Assembly (NCBI GenBank): GCA_029782355.1
Contig: JAKOUY010000040.1
Span: 248,001 to 312,000 of the forward strand
DNA length: 64,000 bases
Origin: Actinomycetes bacterium
GTDB lineage: Bacteria > Actinomycetota > Acidimicrobiia > Acidimicrobiales > Ilumatobacteraceae
Direction of reading: 5' to 3'
In this document: positions 36,045 to 44,376 of the stretch, piece after piece
How the letters are laid out: each line of letters starts with the position of its first letter
How positions within the stretch are numbered: the first letter of the stretch is position 1
Made by a program: the position numbers and the translations under genes
The notes under the pieces: model-generated
The model's database searches: none
Told to the model about the DNA's origin: nothing
What the model saw: only the letters and a program-made list of their open reading frames with translations

Positions 36045-37235
36045 CTACGGGCGGACCAGCGCGGCCAGCATCGCCTGGAACTTGGCCTGGGTCTCGGCCA
36101 GCTCGGCTGGCGGATCGCTGGCGGCGACGATGCCGCCGCCGGCGGTGAGGACCGCCGCGGTCCGGGCGTCGTTCAACTCGGCGCACCGGATGACCACGGC
36201 CCAGGTTCCCTCACCCCGCCCGTCGACCCACCCGACGGCCCCGCCGTAGCGACCGCGGTCGAATCCCTCGACCGCGGCGATCAGCGCCAGCGCCGCGTCA
36301 CGCGGTGCCCCGCCCAGGGCCGGCGTGGGCGAGAGCGCTCTGGCCAGGGTGACCACGTCCGGCCGGGGCTCGCCGAGCCGACCCTCGAGGGCGGTGGCCA
36401 GGTGCTGGACGTTGGCCACCTGGATCACGCTGGGCTCCGGCTCCCAGTCCAGGTAGCTGCACCACGGCAGCAGGGTGTCGTGGATCATGTCGATGACGAC
36501 GCGATGCTCGACCTGGTCCTTGGTGCTGGCGATCAGCGCCGCAGCGGCCCGGGCGTCGGTCTGCGGGTCGCCCGTTCGCGGCGCGGTGCCGGCCAGTGGA
36601 TGGGAGCGCACCGTCGACCCGTCGACGGCCACCATCAGCTCCGGCGAGGCGCCGATCAGCCCATCGACGGAGTAGCGGTAGCTCGACCCGAAGGCGGCCT
36701 TGAGCCGCAGCAGCACGGCGTGGACGTCGATCGCCTCGTCGGACGCCACGGTGACCTGGCGGGCGATCACCGCCTTGGCCAGCCGCCCGTCGCGCACCGC
36801 CTGGCGCGCCGAGATGACGGCGTCGAGGTAGTGCCCGACGGGCGTCCGGGGGGCGACCGTGAACGCTTGAGCCCGACCGGCCGGGCGGCGGACGCGGTCC
36901 AGCTGGGCCTCACCTGGTGCGTCGTCGCCCTCGCCGACCACGGTCACCCAGGCCCGTCCGTCGGCGGCCTTGACCACGCACGTCTGCGGGACGACCAGCT
37001 CGGCGGGCGAGCCGGGGCGGAAGGGCAGCACACCGATGGCCCGGGGCGAGACCCCGCCGACCCGGTCGTCATGGTCGATCGCCGCCAGGAACGCCGCGGC
37101 CGCGTCGGCGGGGACCCGTGCGGCGACGCCACGACCGGCGACGCCGACGCCGTCGCGGACGAACAGGTAGCCGTCCCCGGCGGCCACGTCGTTGAGGTCG
37201 ATCTCGCCGGCCAGCGGCTCCGAGCGGGCGCGCAT
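36045..37235 (-). CDS. menF: Isochorismate synthase
   Basis: A 396-residue chorismate-utilising enzyme making isochorismate for menaquinone. The conserved catalytic region includes YLDAVISARQAVRDGRLAKAVIARQ, the ASPELMV block, SHPLAGTAPR, ASTKDQVEHRVVIDMI and GRYGGAVGWVDGRGEGTWAVVIRCAEL. The 150-residue N-terminal half is variable, as usual. Context (menD opposite, menG directly upstream) separates it from anthranilate or salicylate synthases. The start region GTGATG overlaps the menG stop; ATG 37235 or GTG 37238 are both possible. Confidence 0.93.
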   Translation of the reverse strand: MRARSEPLAGEIDLNDVAAGDGYLFVRDGVGVAGRGVAARVPADAAAAFLAAIDHDDRVGGVSPRAIGVLPFRPGSPAELVVPQTCVVKAADGRAWVTVVGEGDDAPGEAQLDRVRRPAGRAQAFTVAPRTPVGHYLDAVISARQAVRDGRLAKAVIARQVTVASDEAIDVHAVLLRLKAAFGSSYRYSVDGLIGASPELMVAVDGSTVRSHPLAGTAPRTGDPQTDARAAAALIASTKDQVEHRVVIDMIHDTLLPWCSYLDWEPEPSVIQVANVQHLATALEGRLGEPRPDVVTLARALSPTPALGGAPRDAALALIAAVEGFDRGRYGGAVGWVDGRGEGTWAVVIRCAELNDARTAAVLTAGGGIVAASDPPAELAETQAKFQAMLAALVRP

Positions 37236-37939
37236 CACCTGCGGGTGCCGGTCAGCAGCTGGGTCAGCCCGCCGGTGAGCGGGGCGTGGTGGGCATCGGG
37301 GAACCCGGCGGCCACCAGCTGCGCCACCATCTGCTCGGGCGCCGGCAGGTAGGAGACGCTGCGCGGCAGGTAGCGGTAGGCGGCCCGGTCGCTGAACAAC
37401 CCGCCGATGCGCGGCACGATCGTCCCGAAGTAGATCGAGTTGCCCCAGCGGATCAACCGGTTGCGCGGCACGCCGACGTCGAGCAGGGCGATGCGCCCGC
37501 CGGGGCGAACCACCCGGGCCAGCTCGGCGAAGAACCCCGGTAGCTCCACCAGGTTGCGCAGGGCGAACCCACAGGTCGCCCCATCCACCGCGGCATCGGG
37601 TAGCGGCAGGCGGAGGATGTCGGACTGAACCCGCGGCGCTCCGCTTCGGTCGGCGCGCAGCATGCCCAGGCTGAGATCGAACGACAGCGGGCGCAGCCCG
37701 GCGCGGGCCAGGTCACGACACAGGTCGCCGGTGCCGGATGCCAGGTCGGCGACGGTCGACCCGTCCGGCAGCGCCAGTCGGCGGACCGCCGTGCGCCGCC
37801 AGTGGACGTCGAGGCGGAACGTCATGATCCGGTTGACCAGGTCGTAGCGCGGGGCGATGGCGTCGAACATCTGGCGGACCGCGCCGACCTTGGCCTGGCC
37901 CTCGAGCAGCGTGTCGGTGTCCCACGCAGCACGGCTCAC
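37235..37939 (-). CDS. menG: Demethylmenaquinone methyltransferase
   Basis: A 234-residue SAM-dependent methyltransferase (UbiE/MenG) for the last menaquinone step. Landmarks: VRQMFDAIAPRYDLVNRIMTFRLDVHWRR, motif I VADLASGTGDLC, DLSLGMLRADR, and the UbiE signature CGFALRNLVELPGFFAELARVVRPGGRIALLDV. GTG 37939 is preferred because TAGCCT (minus strand, 37947-37952) lies 7 bp upstream; an upstream TTG at 37960 is in frame but precedes the promoter. Forms a menG-menF operon and diverges from an acyl-CoA dehydrogenase. Confidence 0.95.
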   Translation of the reverse strand: MSRAAWDTDTLLEGQAKVGAVRQMFDAIAPRYDLVNRIMTFRLDVHWRRTAVRRLALPDGSTVADLASGTGDLCRDLARAGLRPLSFDLSLGMLRADRSGAPRVQSDILRLPLPDAAVDGATCGFALRNLVELPGFFAELARVVRPGGRIALLDVGVPRNRLIRWGNSIYFGTIVPRIGGLFSDRAAYRYLPRSVSYLPAPEQMVAQLVAAGFPDAHHAPLTGGLTQLLTGTRR

Positions 37940-37992
37940 CCCGGCGAGGCTACAAGCCAACCTCGGCCGGATTCGGGAATCGGACCCCCGAG

Positions 37993-37998
37993 TAGCCT
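37993..37998 (+). promoter_or_regulatory. -10 element of acyl-CoA dehydrogenase at 38005
   Basis: TAGCCT lies 6 bp before ATG 38005. The identical hexamer serves menG on the other strand 41 bp away. Confidence 0.5.
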
Positions 37999-38004
37999 CC
38001 GGCG

Positions 38005-39222
38005 ATGATCGATTTCACCTTCTCGCCGGAGGTCGACGAGGTTCGCCTGCGGGTCCGCCGGTTGATGGACGAGGTCGTCCGCCCGGCGTGGGATGCCACC
38101 GACGAGCACGATCGCGCCGCCGTGCGCGACACCATCATCCGGCTTCGCCGCACCGCCCACGAGTGGGGCATCTGGCTGCCGCACATGCCGGCCGAGTGGG
38201 GTGGCATGGGTCTCGGCCCGACGGCGATGGCCGCGGTCAGCGCCGAGGCGGCCAAGGTCAGCATCGGACCGTTCGTCATCAACGCCCAGGCGCCCGACGA
38301 GGGCAATCAGCACACGCTCGAGCATTGGGGAACGCCCGAGCAGAAGGAGAAGTACCTGCGCCCGCTGTGCTACGGGACCGTGCGGAGCTGCTTCGCGATG
38401 ACCGAGCCGGAGGTGGCGGGGAGCGACCCGACGCTGATCCGCACCCACGCCTACCGCGACGGCGACGAATGGGTGATCAACGGGCACAAGTGGTTCATCT
38501 CCGGGGCCGCCGGCGCCAGCTTCGCCATCCTCATCGCCCGCACCGAGGACGATCCCGACCTGCCGCAGGCCGCCAACAGCGCGTTCATCGTCGACCTGCC
38601 CAGCGAGGGCTGGAACGTGGTCCGCGACATCCACACCATGTCCGGCAGCCACAACCACTGCGAGATCGACATCGTCGACCTGCGCGTCCCCCACGCCAAC
38701 ATGCTGGGCGGCCAGGGGCAGGGTCACCTGCTCGGCCAGTACCGGCTCGGCCCGGCCCGCCTGGCCCACTGCATGCGCTGGATCGCCCAGTGCGAGACGG
38801 CCCTCGACATGACCGTCGCCCGGGCCCTGGAGCGCTACAGCCACGGTTCGCTGCTCGCCGAGAAGCAGGGCATCCAGTGGCTGATCGCCGACTCGGCCAT
38901 GGAGCTGTACCAGTGCAAGCTGATGGTCCTCCACGCCGCCTACAAGCTGGAGACCAAGCAGGACTTCATCAGCGAGGTGTCGATGGCCAAGCACTTCGTG
39001 GCCAACAGCATGTGGCGGATCGTCGACCGAGCGATCCAGGTCCACGGGGCGCTCGGCTATTCGACCGACACCCCGCTGGCGCACATGCTCCAGCAAGCCC
39101 GCTGGAGCCGCTTCGCCGACGGCGCCGACGAGATCCACCAGATGCGCATCGCCCAGCGGACCATCGCCGCCTACAAGGATCACGGCACCACCAAGTCGGC
39201 CACCGGCGACCTGCCGCTCTAG
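38005..39222 (+). CDS. Acyl-CoA dehydrogenase
   Basis: A 405-residue FAD acyl-CoA dehydrogenase. It has the substrate and FAD motifs CFAMTEPEVAGSDPTLIRTHA, NGHKWFISGAAGASFAILIART, the middle-domain HTMSGSHNHCEIDIVDLRVP, and the C-terminal IQVHGALGYSTDTPLAHMLQQARWSRFADGADEIHQMRIAQRTI. The pattern and length resemble ACAD10/11-type enzymes acting on long or hydroxylated acyl chains. Monocistronic, with its own leaderless promoter, 40 bp before the LLM gene. Confidence 0.92.
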   Translation: MIDFTFSPEVDEVRLRVRRLMDEVVRPAWDATDEHDRAAVRDTIIRLRRTAHEWGIWLPHMPAEWGGMGLGPTAMAAVSAEAAKVSIGPFVINAQAPDEGNQHTLEHWGTPEQKEKYLRPLCYGTVRSCFAMTEPEVAGSDPTLIRTHAYRDGDEWVINGHKWFISGAAGASFAILIARTEDDPDLPQAANSAFIVDLPSEGWNVVRDIHTMSGSHNHCEIDIVDLRVPHANMLGGQGQGHLLGQYRLGPARLAHCMRWIAQCETALDMTVARALERYSHGSLLAEKQGIQWLIADSAMELYQCKLMVLHAAYKLETKQDFISEVSMAKHFVANSMWRIVDRAIQVHGALGYSTDTPLAHMLQQARWSRFADGADEIHQMRIAQRTIAAYKDHGTTKSATGDLPL

Positions 39223-39248
39223 CCCCCGGCCGCCCCCAGCTCGACCGT

Positions 39249-39254
39249 TAGGGT
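39249..39254 (+). promoter_or_regulatory. -10 element of LLM oxidoreductase gene
   Basis: TAGGGT lies 8 bp before ATG 39263. Confidence 0.5.
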
Positions 39255-39262
39255 GGTCGGCG

Positions 39263-40225
39263 ATGAGCGACGTGGTGTTCGGGGCGTTCATGCCCCAGGG
39301 GTGGAAGATGGAGCTGAGCGGCATCGACGGTGCCGCGGCGAAGTGGCAGCGGGCCGTCGACATCGCCGTCGCCGCCGAGCACCTCGGCTACGACTCGATC
39401 TGGCTGTACGACCACTTCCACAACGTCCCCCGCCCGGCCCACGAGGCGGTGTTCGAGTGCTGGACCACGATGGCCGCGATCAGCCAGCGCACCCAGCGGG
39501 TCCGCCTCGGCCAGATGGTGGGGTGCAACAGCTACCGCAACCCGGCCCTGCTCGCCAAGATCACCTCGACCCTCGATGTGGTCAGCGGCGGTCGGCTGGA
39601 CTGGGGCATCGGGGCCGGCTGGTACGAGAACGAGTACCGGGCCTACGGCTACGAGTTCCCCCGACCCAAGGACCGCATCGGCATGCTGCGCGAGACCGTC
39701 GAGATCGTCACGGCGATGTGGGCCCAGGCCGAGACCACCTACGACGGGCGGTACTACCGGGTCCACCGGGCGCACTGCGACCCCAAGCCGCTGCAGCAGC
39801 CGCGACCACCGGTGTGGATCGGTGGCGGCGGCGAGCAGCTCACCCTGCGGGTCGTCGCCCGGCTGGCCGACGCCAGCAACTTCGGCGGCAACCCGGACGA
39901 GTGGACGCACAAGCGCGACGTCCTGCGGTCCCACTGCGCAGCCGTCGGCCGTGACCCGGACACGATCCGGATGACCTGGTCGCCGGAGCTGTGCGTGCGC
40001 GAGACGGAGGCCGAGTTGCGTGAGGTGGGGGCCCGCAGCATCTGGGCCGAACCGTTCGACTCGTGGCGGGCCGGCAACCTGGTGGGCACGCCCGACGAGG
40101 TGGCCGAGAAGGTGGCCACCTACGTCGGCCTCGGCTGCCGGGGGATCATCCCGTGGTGCACCGACTACCCGGACACCACCTCGCTCGAGCTGTTCGCCGA
40201 GCGGGTGATGCCCCAGTTCCGCTGA
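39263..40225 (+). CDS. LLM-class (F420-type) oxidoreductase
   Basis: A 320-residue luciferase-like TIM-barrel oxidoreductase. The family elements are FGAFMPQGWKMEL, AEHLGYDSIWLYDHFHNVP, RVRLGQMVGCNSYRNPALLAKITSTLDVVSGGRLDWGIGAGWYENEYRAYG, and the C-terminal NLVGTPDEVAEKVATYVGLGCRGI. Members in F420-producing actinobacteria usually use F420H2 rather than FMN; the cofE gene in this window makes that likely. The substrate cannot be stated. It is 13 bp before the DUF3291-GNAT gene. Confidence 0.88.
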   Translation: MSDVVFGAFMPQGWKMELSGIDGAAAKWQRAVDIAVAAEHLGYDSIWLYDHFHNVPRPAHEAVFECWTTMAAISQRTQRVRLGQMVGCNSYRNPALLAKITSTLDVVSGGRLDWGIGAGWYENEYRAYGYEFPRPKDRIGMLRETVEIVTAMWAQAETTYDGRYYRVHRAHCDPKPLQQPRPPVWIGGGGEQLTLRVVARLADASNFGGNPDEWTHKRDVLRSHCAAVGRDPDTIRMTWSPELCVRETEAELREVGARSIWAEPFDSWRAGNLVGTPDEVAEKVATYVGLGCRGIIPWCTDYPDTTSLELFAERVMPQFR

Positions 40226-40238
40226 CCGCAGCCCGCCG

Positions 40239-41141
40239 ATGACCCCGTCGATCTCCCTGGCCCAGGTCAACGTGGCCGTCCTGGCGTCGCCGCTGGACAG
40301 CCCGGAGCTCGCCGACTTCGTCGCCGCCCTCGACCGGATCAACGAACTGGCCGAGCAGTCGCCCGGCTTCGTCTGGCGCCTGACCGGCGAGGGCAACGAC
40401 GCCACCAGCCTGCGTCCGTTCCCCGACCCGAACACCATCGTCAACATGTCGGTGTGGCAGGACCGCGCCGCCCTGGAGCACTTCACCTATCGCAGCGGCC
40501 ACGTCGAGCTGCTCCGCCGGCGGCGAGAGTGGTTCATGCCCACGGAGCACCCGCCGGTGGCGATGTGGTACGTGCCCGACGGCCACGAGCCGACGCTCGG
40601 GGAAGCGCGAGCCCGCCTCGAGTTCATCCACCAGCGCGGCCCCTCGGCGTATGCCTTCGGGTTCCGTGGCGAGCACCCCGTGCTGGTCACCGAGCGGACC
40701 GAGCTCGACTCGCCGGTCGCCGAGGCACTGATCGCCGAGCTCAACGCCGACCTGGAGCGGCGCGACGATCGGTGCAACCACTTCCGCCTCGACCCCGACG
40801 AGGTGGCTCCGGGGACCGGCGGGTTCTTCGTCCACTGGTTGGCCGGACACCCGGCCGCCTGCGGGGCGATCCGCAAGCTCGACGACCACACCGCCGAGAT
40901 CAAGCGGATGTACACCCGCCCGTCCCACGGCGGCGCCGGCCTGGGCGCGGCGATGCTCAGCCACCTGCTCGGGGTAGCCCGCGACCTCGGCGTCGGCCGG
41001 GTGCTGCTGGAGACCAGCGAGCACTGCCACGAGGCGATCACCATCTACCGCCGGGCCGGCTTCGACCTGTGCGACTGCTGGGGGGCCTACCTGGACAGCG
41101 CCGAGTCCAGCGTGTGCATGGGCCTGACCCTCAGCCCCTGA
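40239..41141 (+). CDS. DUF3291-GNAT acetyltransferase fusion
   Basis: A 300-residue two-domain protein. Residues about 1-145 match DUF3291 (ISLAQVNVAVLASPLDSPELADFVAALDRINELAEQSPGFVWRL; NMSVWQDRAALEHFTYRSGHVELLRRRREWF), a dimeric ferredoxin-like barrel related to monooxygenase-type domains. Residues about 150-300 are a GNAT N-acetyltransferase with the acetyl-CoA loop in THGGAGLGAAMLSHLL-type sequence (RPSHGGAGLGAAML) and ETSEHCHEAITIYRRAGF. Such fusions are uncommon to my knowledge. Likely co-transcribed with the LLM gene. Confidence 0.82.
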   Translation: MTPSISLAQVNVAVLASPLDSPELADFVAALDRINELAEQSPGFVWRLTGEGNDATSLRPFPDPNTIVNMSVWQDRAALEHFTYRSGHVELLRRRREWFMPTEHPPVAMWYVPDGHEPTLGEARARLEFIHQRGPSAYAFGFRGEHPVLVTERTELDSPVAEALIAELNADLERRDDRCNHFRLDPDEVAPGTGGFFVHWLAGHPAACGAIRKLDDHTAEIKRMYTRPSHGGAGLGAAMLSHLLGVARDLGVGRVLLETSEHCHEAITIYRRAGFDLCDCWGAYLDSAESSVCMGLTLSP

Positions 41142-41174
41142 CCCGCCCGGTGGCCGGCGACCGGGTGCGGTCGC

Positions 41175-42041
41175 TCAGCTGGCGGGGGAGGGGGAGTACT
41201 CGTGCTCCGGCCCTGGGTACTGGCCGGACTCCACCTCGGCGCGGAACTCCTCGGCGGCCTGACGCAGCGTGTCGCCGATGGTGGCGAAGCGCTTGACGAA
41301 CTTCGGCACCCGCCCGGTGGTGAAGCCGGCCCAGTCGGTCCACACCAGCAGCTGGCCGTCGCAGTGCGGTCCGGCACCGACGCTGATGGTTGGGATCAGC
41401 AGTTCCTTGCTGACCCGCTCGGCCACCACGGACGGCGTCATCTCGATGACCACGGCGAACGCACCGGCGTCCTCCACCGCCTTGGCATCGGCCAGCAACT
41501 CGGCCTCGCCATCCTCGCCCCGGCCCTGGATGATGTGCCCGCCCAACCCGTGCTCGGACTGCGGGGTGAAGCCGATGTGGGCCATGACCGGGATCCCGGC
41601 GCGGACCACCCGGCGAATCTGCTTGGCCGTGCGCACCCCGCCCTCCATCTTCACGGCGTGGCACCCGGTCTGCTTCATGAACCGGATCGCCGTGTGCAGG
41701 GCCTCGTCCGGGCCGGACTCGTACGAACCGAACGGCATGTCCGCCACCACGAGGGCCCGGCGCGTCGCCCGCACCACGGCACTGGTCAGCGGCAGCAGCT
41801 CCTCCACCGTGACCGGCAGGGTCGAGTCGTAGCCGAACACGGCGTTGGCCGCGCTGTCGCCGACGAGCAGGAAGTCGATCCCGGCCTGGTCGAAGATCGT
41901 CGCCGACAGGCAGTCGTAACTGGTCAGCCCGGTGATCTTCGTCCCGGCTTCCTTGGCGCGGCGGAAGTGCCGGGTGCGGACCCGCTTGAGGGTCGGGTCG
42001 GTCGGGCCCGATCGCCCGTAGGCGGAGATCTCGTCGGTCAC
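41175..42041 (-). CDS. panB: 3-methyl-2-oxobutanoate hydroxymethyltransferase
   Basis: A 288-residue TIM-barrel enzyme for the first committed step to pantothenate and CoA. Motifs: ITGLTSYDCLSATIFDQAGIDFLLVGDSAANAVFGYDSTLPVT (Mg ligands in GDS), VVADMPFGSYE, VKMEGG, MAHIGFTPQSEHGLGG, VIEMTPSVVAERVSKELLIPTISVGAGPHCDGQLLVWTDW. GTG 42041 is supported by TACGGT on the minus strand (42049-42054) 7 bp upstream. Confidence 0.96.
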   Translation of the reverse strand: MTDEISAYGRSGPTDPTLKRVRTRHFRRAKEAGTKITGLTSYDCLSATIFDQAGIDFLLVGDSAANAVFGYDSTLPVTVEELLPLTSAVVRATRRALVVADMPFGSYESGPDEALHTAIRFMKQTGCHAVKMEGGVRTAKQIRRVVRAGIPVMAHIGFTPQSEHGLGGHIIQGRGEDGEAELLADAKAVEDAGAFAVVIEMTPSVVAERVSKELLIPTISVGAGPHCDGQLLVWTDWAGFTTGRVPKFVKRFATIGDTLRQAAEEFRAEVESGQYPGPEHEYSPSPAS

Positions 42042-42088
42042 CCGATCAACCGTAGGTCAGGGGCTCGGCGCCGGGCAACGGCCGTGCG

Positions 42089-42550
42089 TCACACGTAGGA
42101 ACGCAGGACCACCTCGGCCACGCACGCCGGCTTGGCCGCGCCCTCGACCTCGTAGGTCCACTCGTAGATCTCCTGCAGCCCGCCAGTGACGGGCTCGGCG
42201 CTGAGCAGCTTGACGCCCATCCGGACCCGTGACCCCACCGGCACCGGCGACATGAACCGGACCTTGTTGCAGCCGTAGTTGACGCCCATCGAGAACCCGG
42301 TGCGCTGCAGGATCGACGGCATCAGCACCGGCCCGAGCGACAGCGTCAGGTAGCCGTGGGCGATCGGCCCACCGAACGGGCTCTCCCGCGTCGCCCGCTC
42401 CACGTCGACGTGGATCCACTGGTGGTCCCCGGTGGCGTCGGCGAACTGGTTGACCCGCTCCTGGGTGATCTCCAGCCAGTCGCTGTACCCGAAGTGCTCG
42501 CCGACGGCGGCCTGGACGTCGTCGATGCCGTGGAGGATGCGCGGTGCCAT
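42089..42550 (-). CDS. MaoC-family dehydratase
   Basis: A 153-residue hot-dog-fold protein of the MaoC/R-hydratase type. The hydratase dyad is present in FADATGDHQWIHVDVERA (Asp and His, about residues 40-46), followed by the FGGPIAHGYLTLSLGP motif. It would hydrate a 2-enoyl-CoA. ATG 42550 gives the normal length. The 266 bp upstream hold a repeat island rather than a clear promoter. Close to actinobacterial NodN/MaoC proteins. Confidence 0.9.
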   Translation of the reverse strand: MAPRILHGIDDVQAAVGEHFGYSDWLEITQERVNQFADATGDHQWIHVDVERATRESPFGGPIAHGYLTLSLGPVLMPSILQRTGFSMGVNYGCNKVRFMSPVPVGSRVRMGVKLLSAEPVTGGLQEIYEWTYEVEGAAKPACVAEVVLRSYV

Positions 42551-42606
42551 GCCCTCAGCTTGGCAGGCCGTCACCCCCGCCCTCCACCCGGCCCCGCCCG
42601 CCCCCT

Positions 42607-42795
42607 CACACGCCCGCCCCGTCACACGCCCGCCCCGTCACACGCCCGCCCCGTCACACGCCCGCCCCGTCACACGCGCTGATCATCGAATGTCGATGCC
42701 ATGCCGACAATCGCTGATCACCGGCGGGGGTCGGGCGGGGGCCGGCGGGGGCCGGCGGGGGTTGGGGCGGGGGTCGGGCGGGGGCTGGCGGGGGA
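42607..42795. repeat. C-rich repeats, small palindrome and G-rich repeats
   Basis: The gap between the MaoC and NMO genes has three parts. At 42607-42670 there are four copies of the 16-bp unit CACACGCCCGCCCCGT. At 42677-42720 two copies of CGCTGATCA flank an interrupted palindrome (ATCGA-ATG-TCGAT and TGTCG...CGACA). At 42723-42795 G-runs of four to five occur with a GGCGGGGG motif. C-rich and G-rich arms are complementary in character and could pair; both can form G-quadruplexes on opposite strands. No gene is seen. Confidence 0.8.
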
Positions 42796-42816
42796 CCGTG
42801 GGGTGGGTGGCCCGGG

Positions 42817-43944
42817 TCAGGTGCCGGAACCGGTGAGCTCCGCCAGGCCGGTGACCGTGTCGATCCAGCCCTCGACCATGTCCAGCACCACCCGGCGGGC
42901 CGGGCGCACGGCATGCAGGCTGCCGATGATCTGGCCGGCGGGGTGCCCGGCGAAGTCGGCCGAGTGGACGCGGGTGAACCGGCTGGCGGCTTCGGCGTAG
43001 AGGATGCCCTGCAGCGGCATGGGCAGGGTGGGCGGCGCATCGGGCTGGGCCCAGGCTTCGGTCCAACGGGTGCGCAACTGACGAGCCGGCTTGCCGGTCA
43101 TCGCTCGCGAGCGAACGGCATCGCCCGACGTCGCCGCCAGCAGGTGCTCGGTCACCTCGGGGAACACGTCGGCCTCCTCGGTCAACAGCCACACCGATCC
43201 GCACCACACCCCTTGGGCACCGAGGGCCATGGCCGCGGCCATCTGCCGACCGTCGGCGATCCCACCCGCGGCCAACACGGGCACCCGGTCGCCGACGGCG
43301 TCGACGATCTGGGGCACCAGCACCATGGTGGAGATCTCCCCACAGTGCCCGCCGGCCTCGGTGCCCTGGGCGACGACGACGTCGACCCCCATCGCCACCT
43401 GACGCTCGGCGTGCTGGGCGGCGCCGGCCAGCGCGCCGACGAGGACCCCGCTGGCGTGGGCCCGCTCGAGGACGTAGGCCGGTGGGGGCCCGAGGGCGTT
43501 GACGATCATCTGCACGTTGGGGTGCGACAGGCACAGCTCGACCTGGTCGGGACCCTCGGCATCGACGTTCAACCCGGCGGCTTTGATCACCGGAGTCCCG
43601 GCGTCGGCGGGTCGCTCGGGGATGCCGGCGGCATCGAGCAGGTCGGCAACGAACCGGCGGTGGCCGTCGGGGATCATGGCCGCCAGGTTCTCCGGGCGGG
43701 CCTCGTCGCCGCCACCCTTGCCGACGTACACCGCGGGCATGGCGAAGTCGACGCCGTAGGGCCGCTCGCCGACGTGGTCGTCCAGCCAGTCGAGCTCGAT
43801 CGCCAGCCGCTCCGGCTCGTAGGCCAGCGCCCCGAGCACGCCGAACCCGCCGGCGTTGGTCACCGCCGCAACCACGTCGCGGCAGTGGCTGAAGGCGAAG
43901 ATCGGGAACTCGATGCCGAGCCGGTCACAGAGGGGCGTGCGCAT
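42817..43944 (-). CDS. Nitronate monooxygenase-like (NPD) flavoprotein
   Basis: A 375-residue FMN TIM-barrel protein of the 2-nitropropane dioxygenase/NMO family. It has RLGIEFPIFAFSHCRDVVAAVTNAGGFGVLGA at the N-terminus, VVAQGTEAGGHCGEISTMVLVPQIVD with the conserved GGH, and VLAAGGIADGRQMAAAMALGAQGVWCGS for FMN phosphate. It oxidises alkyl nitronates or acts as an enoyl-type reductase; class II members are poorly characterised. The start is ATG 43944, 81 bp from the tRNA-Lys gene. Confidence 0.85.
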   Translation of the reverse strand: MRTPLCDRLGIEFPIFAFSHCRDVVAAVTNAGGFGVLGALAYEPERLAIELDWLDDHVGERPYGVDFAMPAVYVGKGGGDEARPENLAAMIPDGHRRFVADLLDAAGIPERPADAGTPVIKAAGLNVDAEGPDQVELCLSHPNVQMIVNALGPPPAYVLERAHASGVLVGALAGAAQHAERQVAMGVDVVVAQGTEAGGHCGEISTMVLVPQIVDAVGDRVPVLAAGGIADGRQMAAAMALGAQGVWCGSVWLLTEEADVFPEVTEHLLAATSGDAVRSRAMTGKPARQLRTRWTEAWAQPDAPPTLPMPLQGILYAEAASRFTRVHSADFAGHPAGQIIGSLHAVRPARRVVLDMVEGWIDTVTGLAELTGSGT

Positions 43945-44024
43945 CGCGATGGCGTAGCACCCGCCGGGTGGAGCGGCCGAACCGAGATCGGGCGGTCCGC
44001 CCTCGATCGGTCACCGTTCGTCGG

Positions 44025-44096
44025 TGCGCCCCCAGGGTTTCGAACCCTGAACCTGCGGATTAAGAGTCCGTTGCTCTGCCGTTGAGCTAGAGGCGC
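44025..44096 (-). tRNA. tRNA-Lys (anticodon CTT)
   Basis: A 72-nt cloverleaf on the minus strand: acceptor GCGCCTC pairs with GGGGCGC, D-stem GCTC/GAGC, anticodon loop CTCTTAA with anticodon CTT, and T-arm CAGGGTTCGAAACCCTG. The 3' CCA is not encoded. A minus-strand TACACT at 44108-44113, 11 bp upstream of the 5' end, is the likely -10. Confidence 0.95.
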
Positions 44097-44107
44097 AGCG
44101 GACGCAG

Positions 44108-44113
44108 AGTGTA
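44108..44113 (-). promoter_or_regulatory. -10 element of tRNA-Lys
   Basis: TACACT on the minus strand, 11 bp before the mature 5' end; it lies in the 61-bp gap between the two tRNA genes. Confidence 0.45.
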
Positions 44114-44157
44114 CGGGGTGCCGGACGAATCCGGAACGCCACGTACACCGTGCGACG

Positions 44158-44234
44158 TGGGGTGACCGACGGGGATCGAACCCGCGACATTCAGTACCAC
44201 AAACTGACGCTCTACCGACTGAGCTACGGCCACC
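44158..44234 (-). tRNA. tRNA-His (anticodon GTG)
   Basis: A 77-nt cloverleaf on the minus strand including the histidine-specific extra G (G-1, position 44234) opposite C73 and an encoded CCA (44158-44160). Acceptor GTGGCCG pairs with CGGTCAC; anticodon stem TCAGT/ACTGA encloses TTGTGGT with anticodon GTG; T-loop GTTCGATC. Unlike the neighbouring tRNA-Lys, CCA is encoded. Confidence 0.95.
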
Positions 44235-44376
44235 ATGGGGACGCCCAGTCTGCCAGATTCGCGGCAGGCTCACACCGTCGATTCGCCGGGCAGGGGCGTC
44301 GCCGGGACACGAGTGCACAAGGTGGTGATTCGTGTCGACTAGACTGAGTGACGACGAAATCCTCAGGAGCATCGCC

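Noticed and set aside
42607-42676. CRISPR array
   Set aside because: The 16-bp units are directly adjacent with no unique spacers, and no cas genes are in the window.
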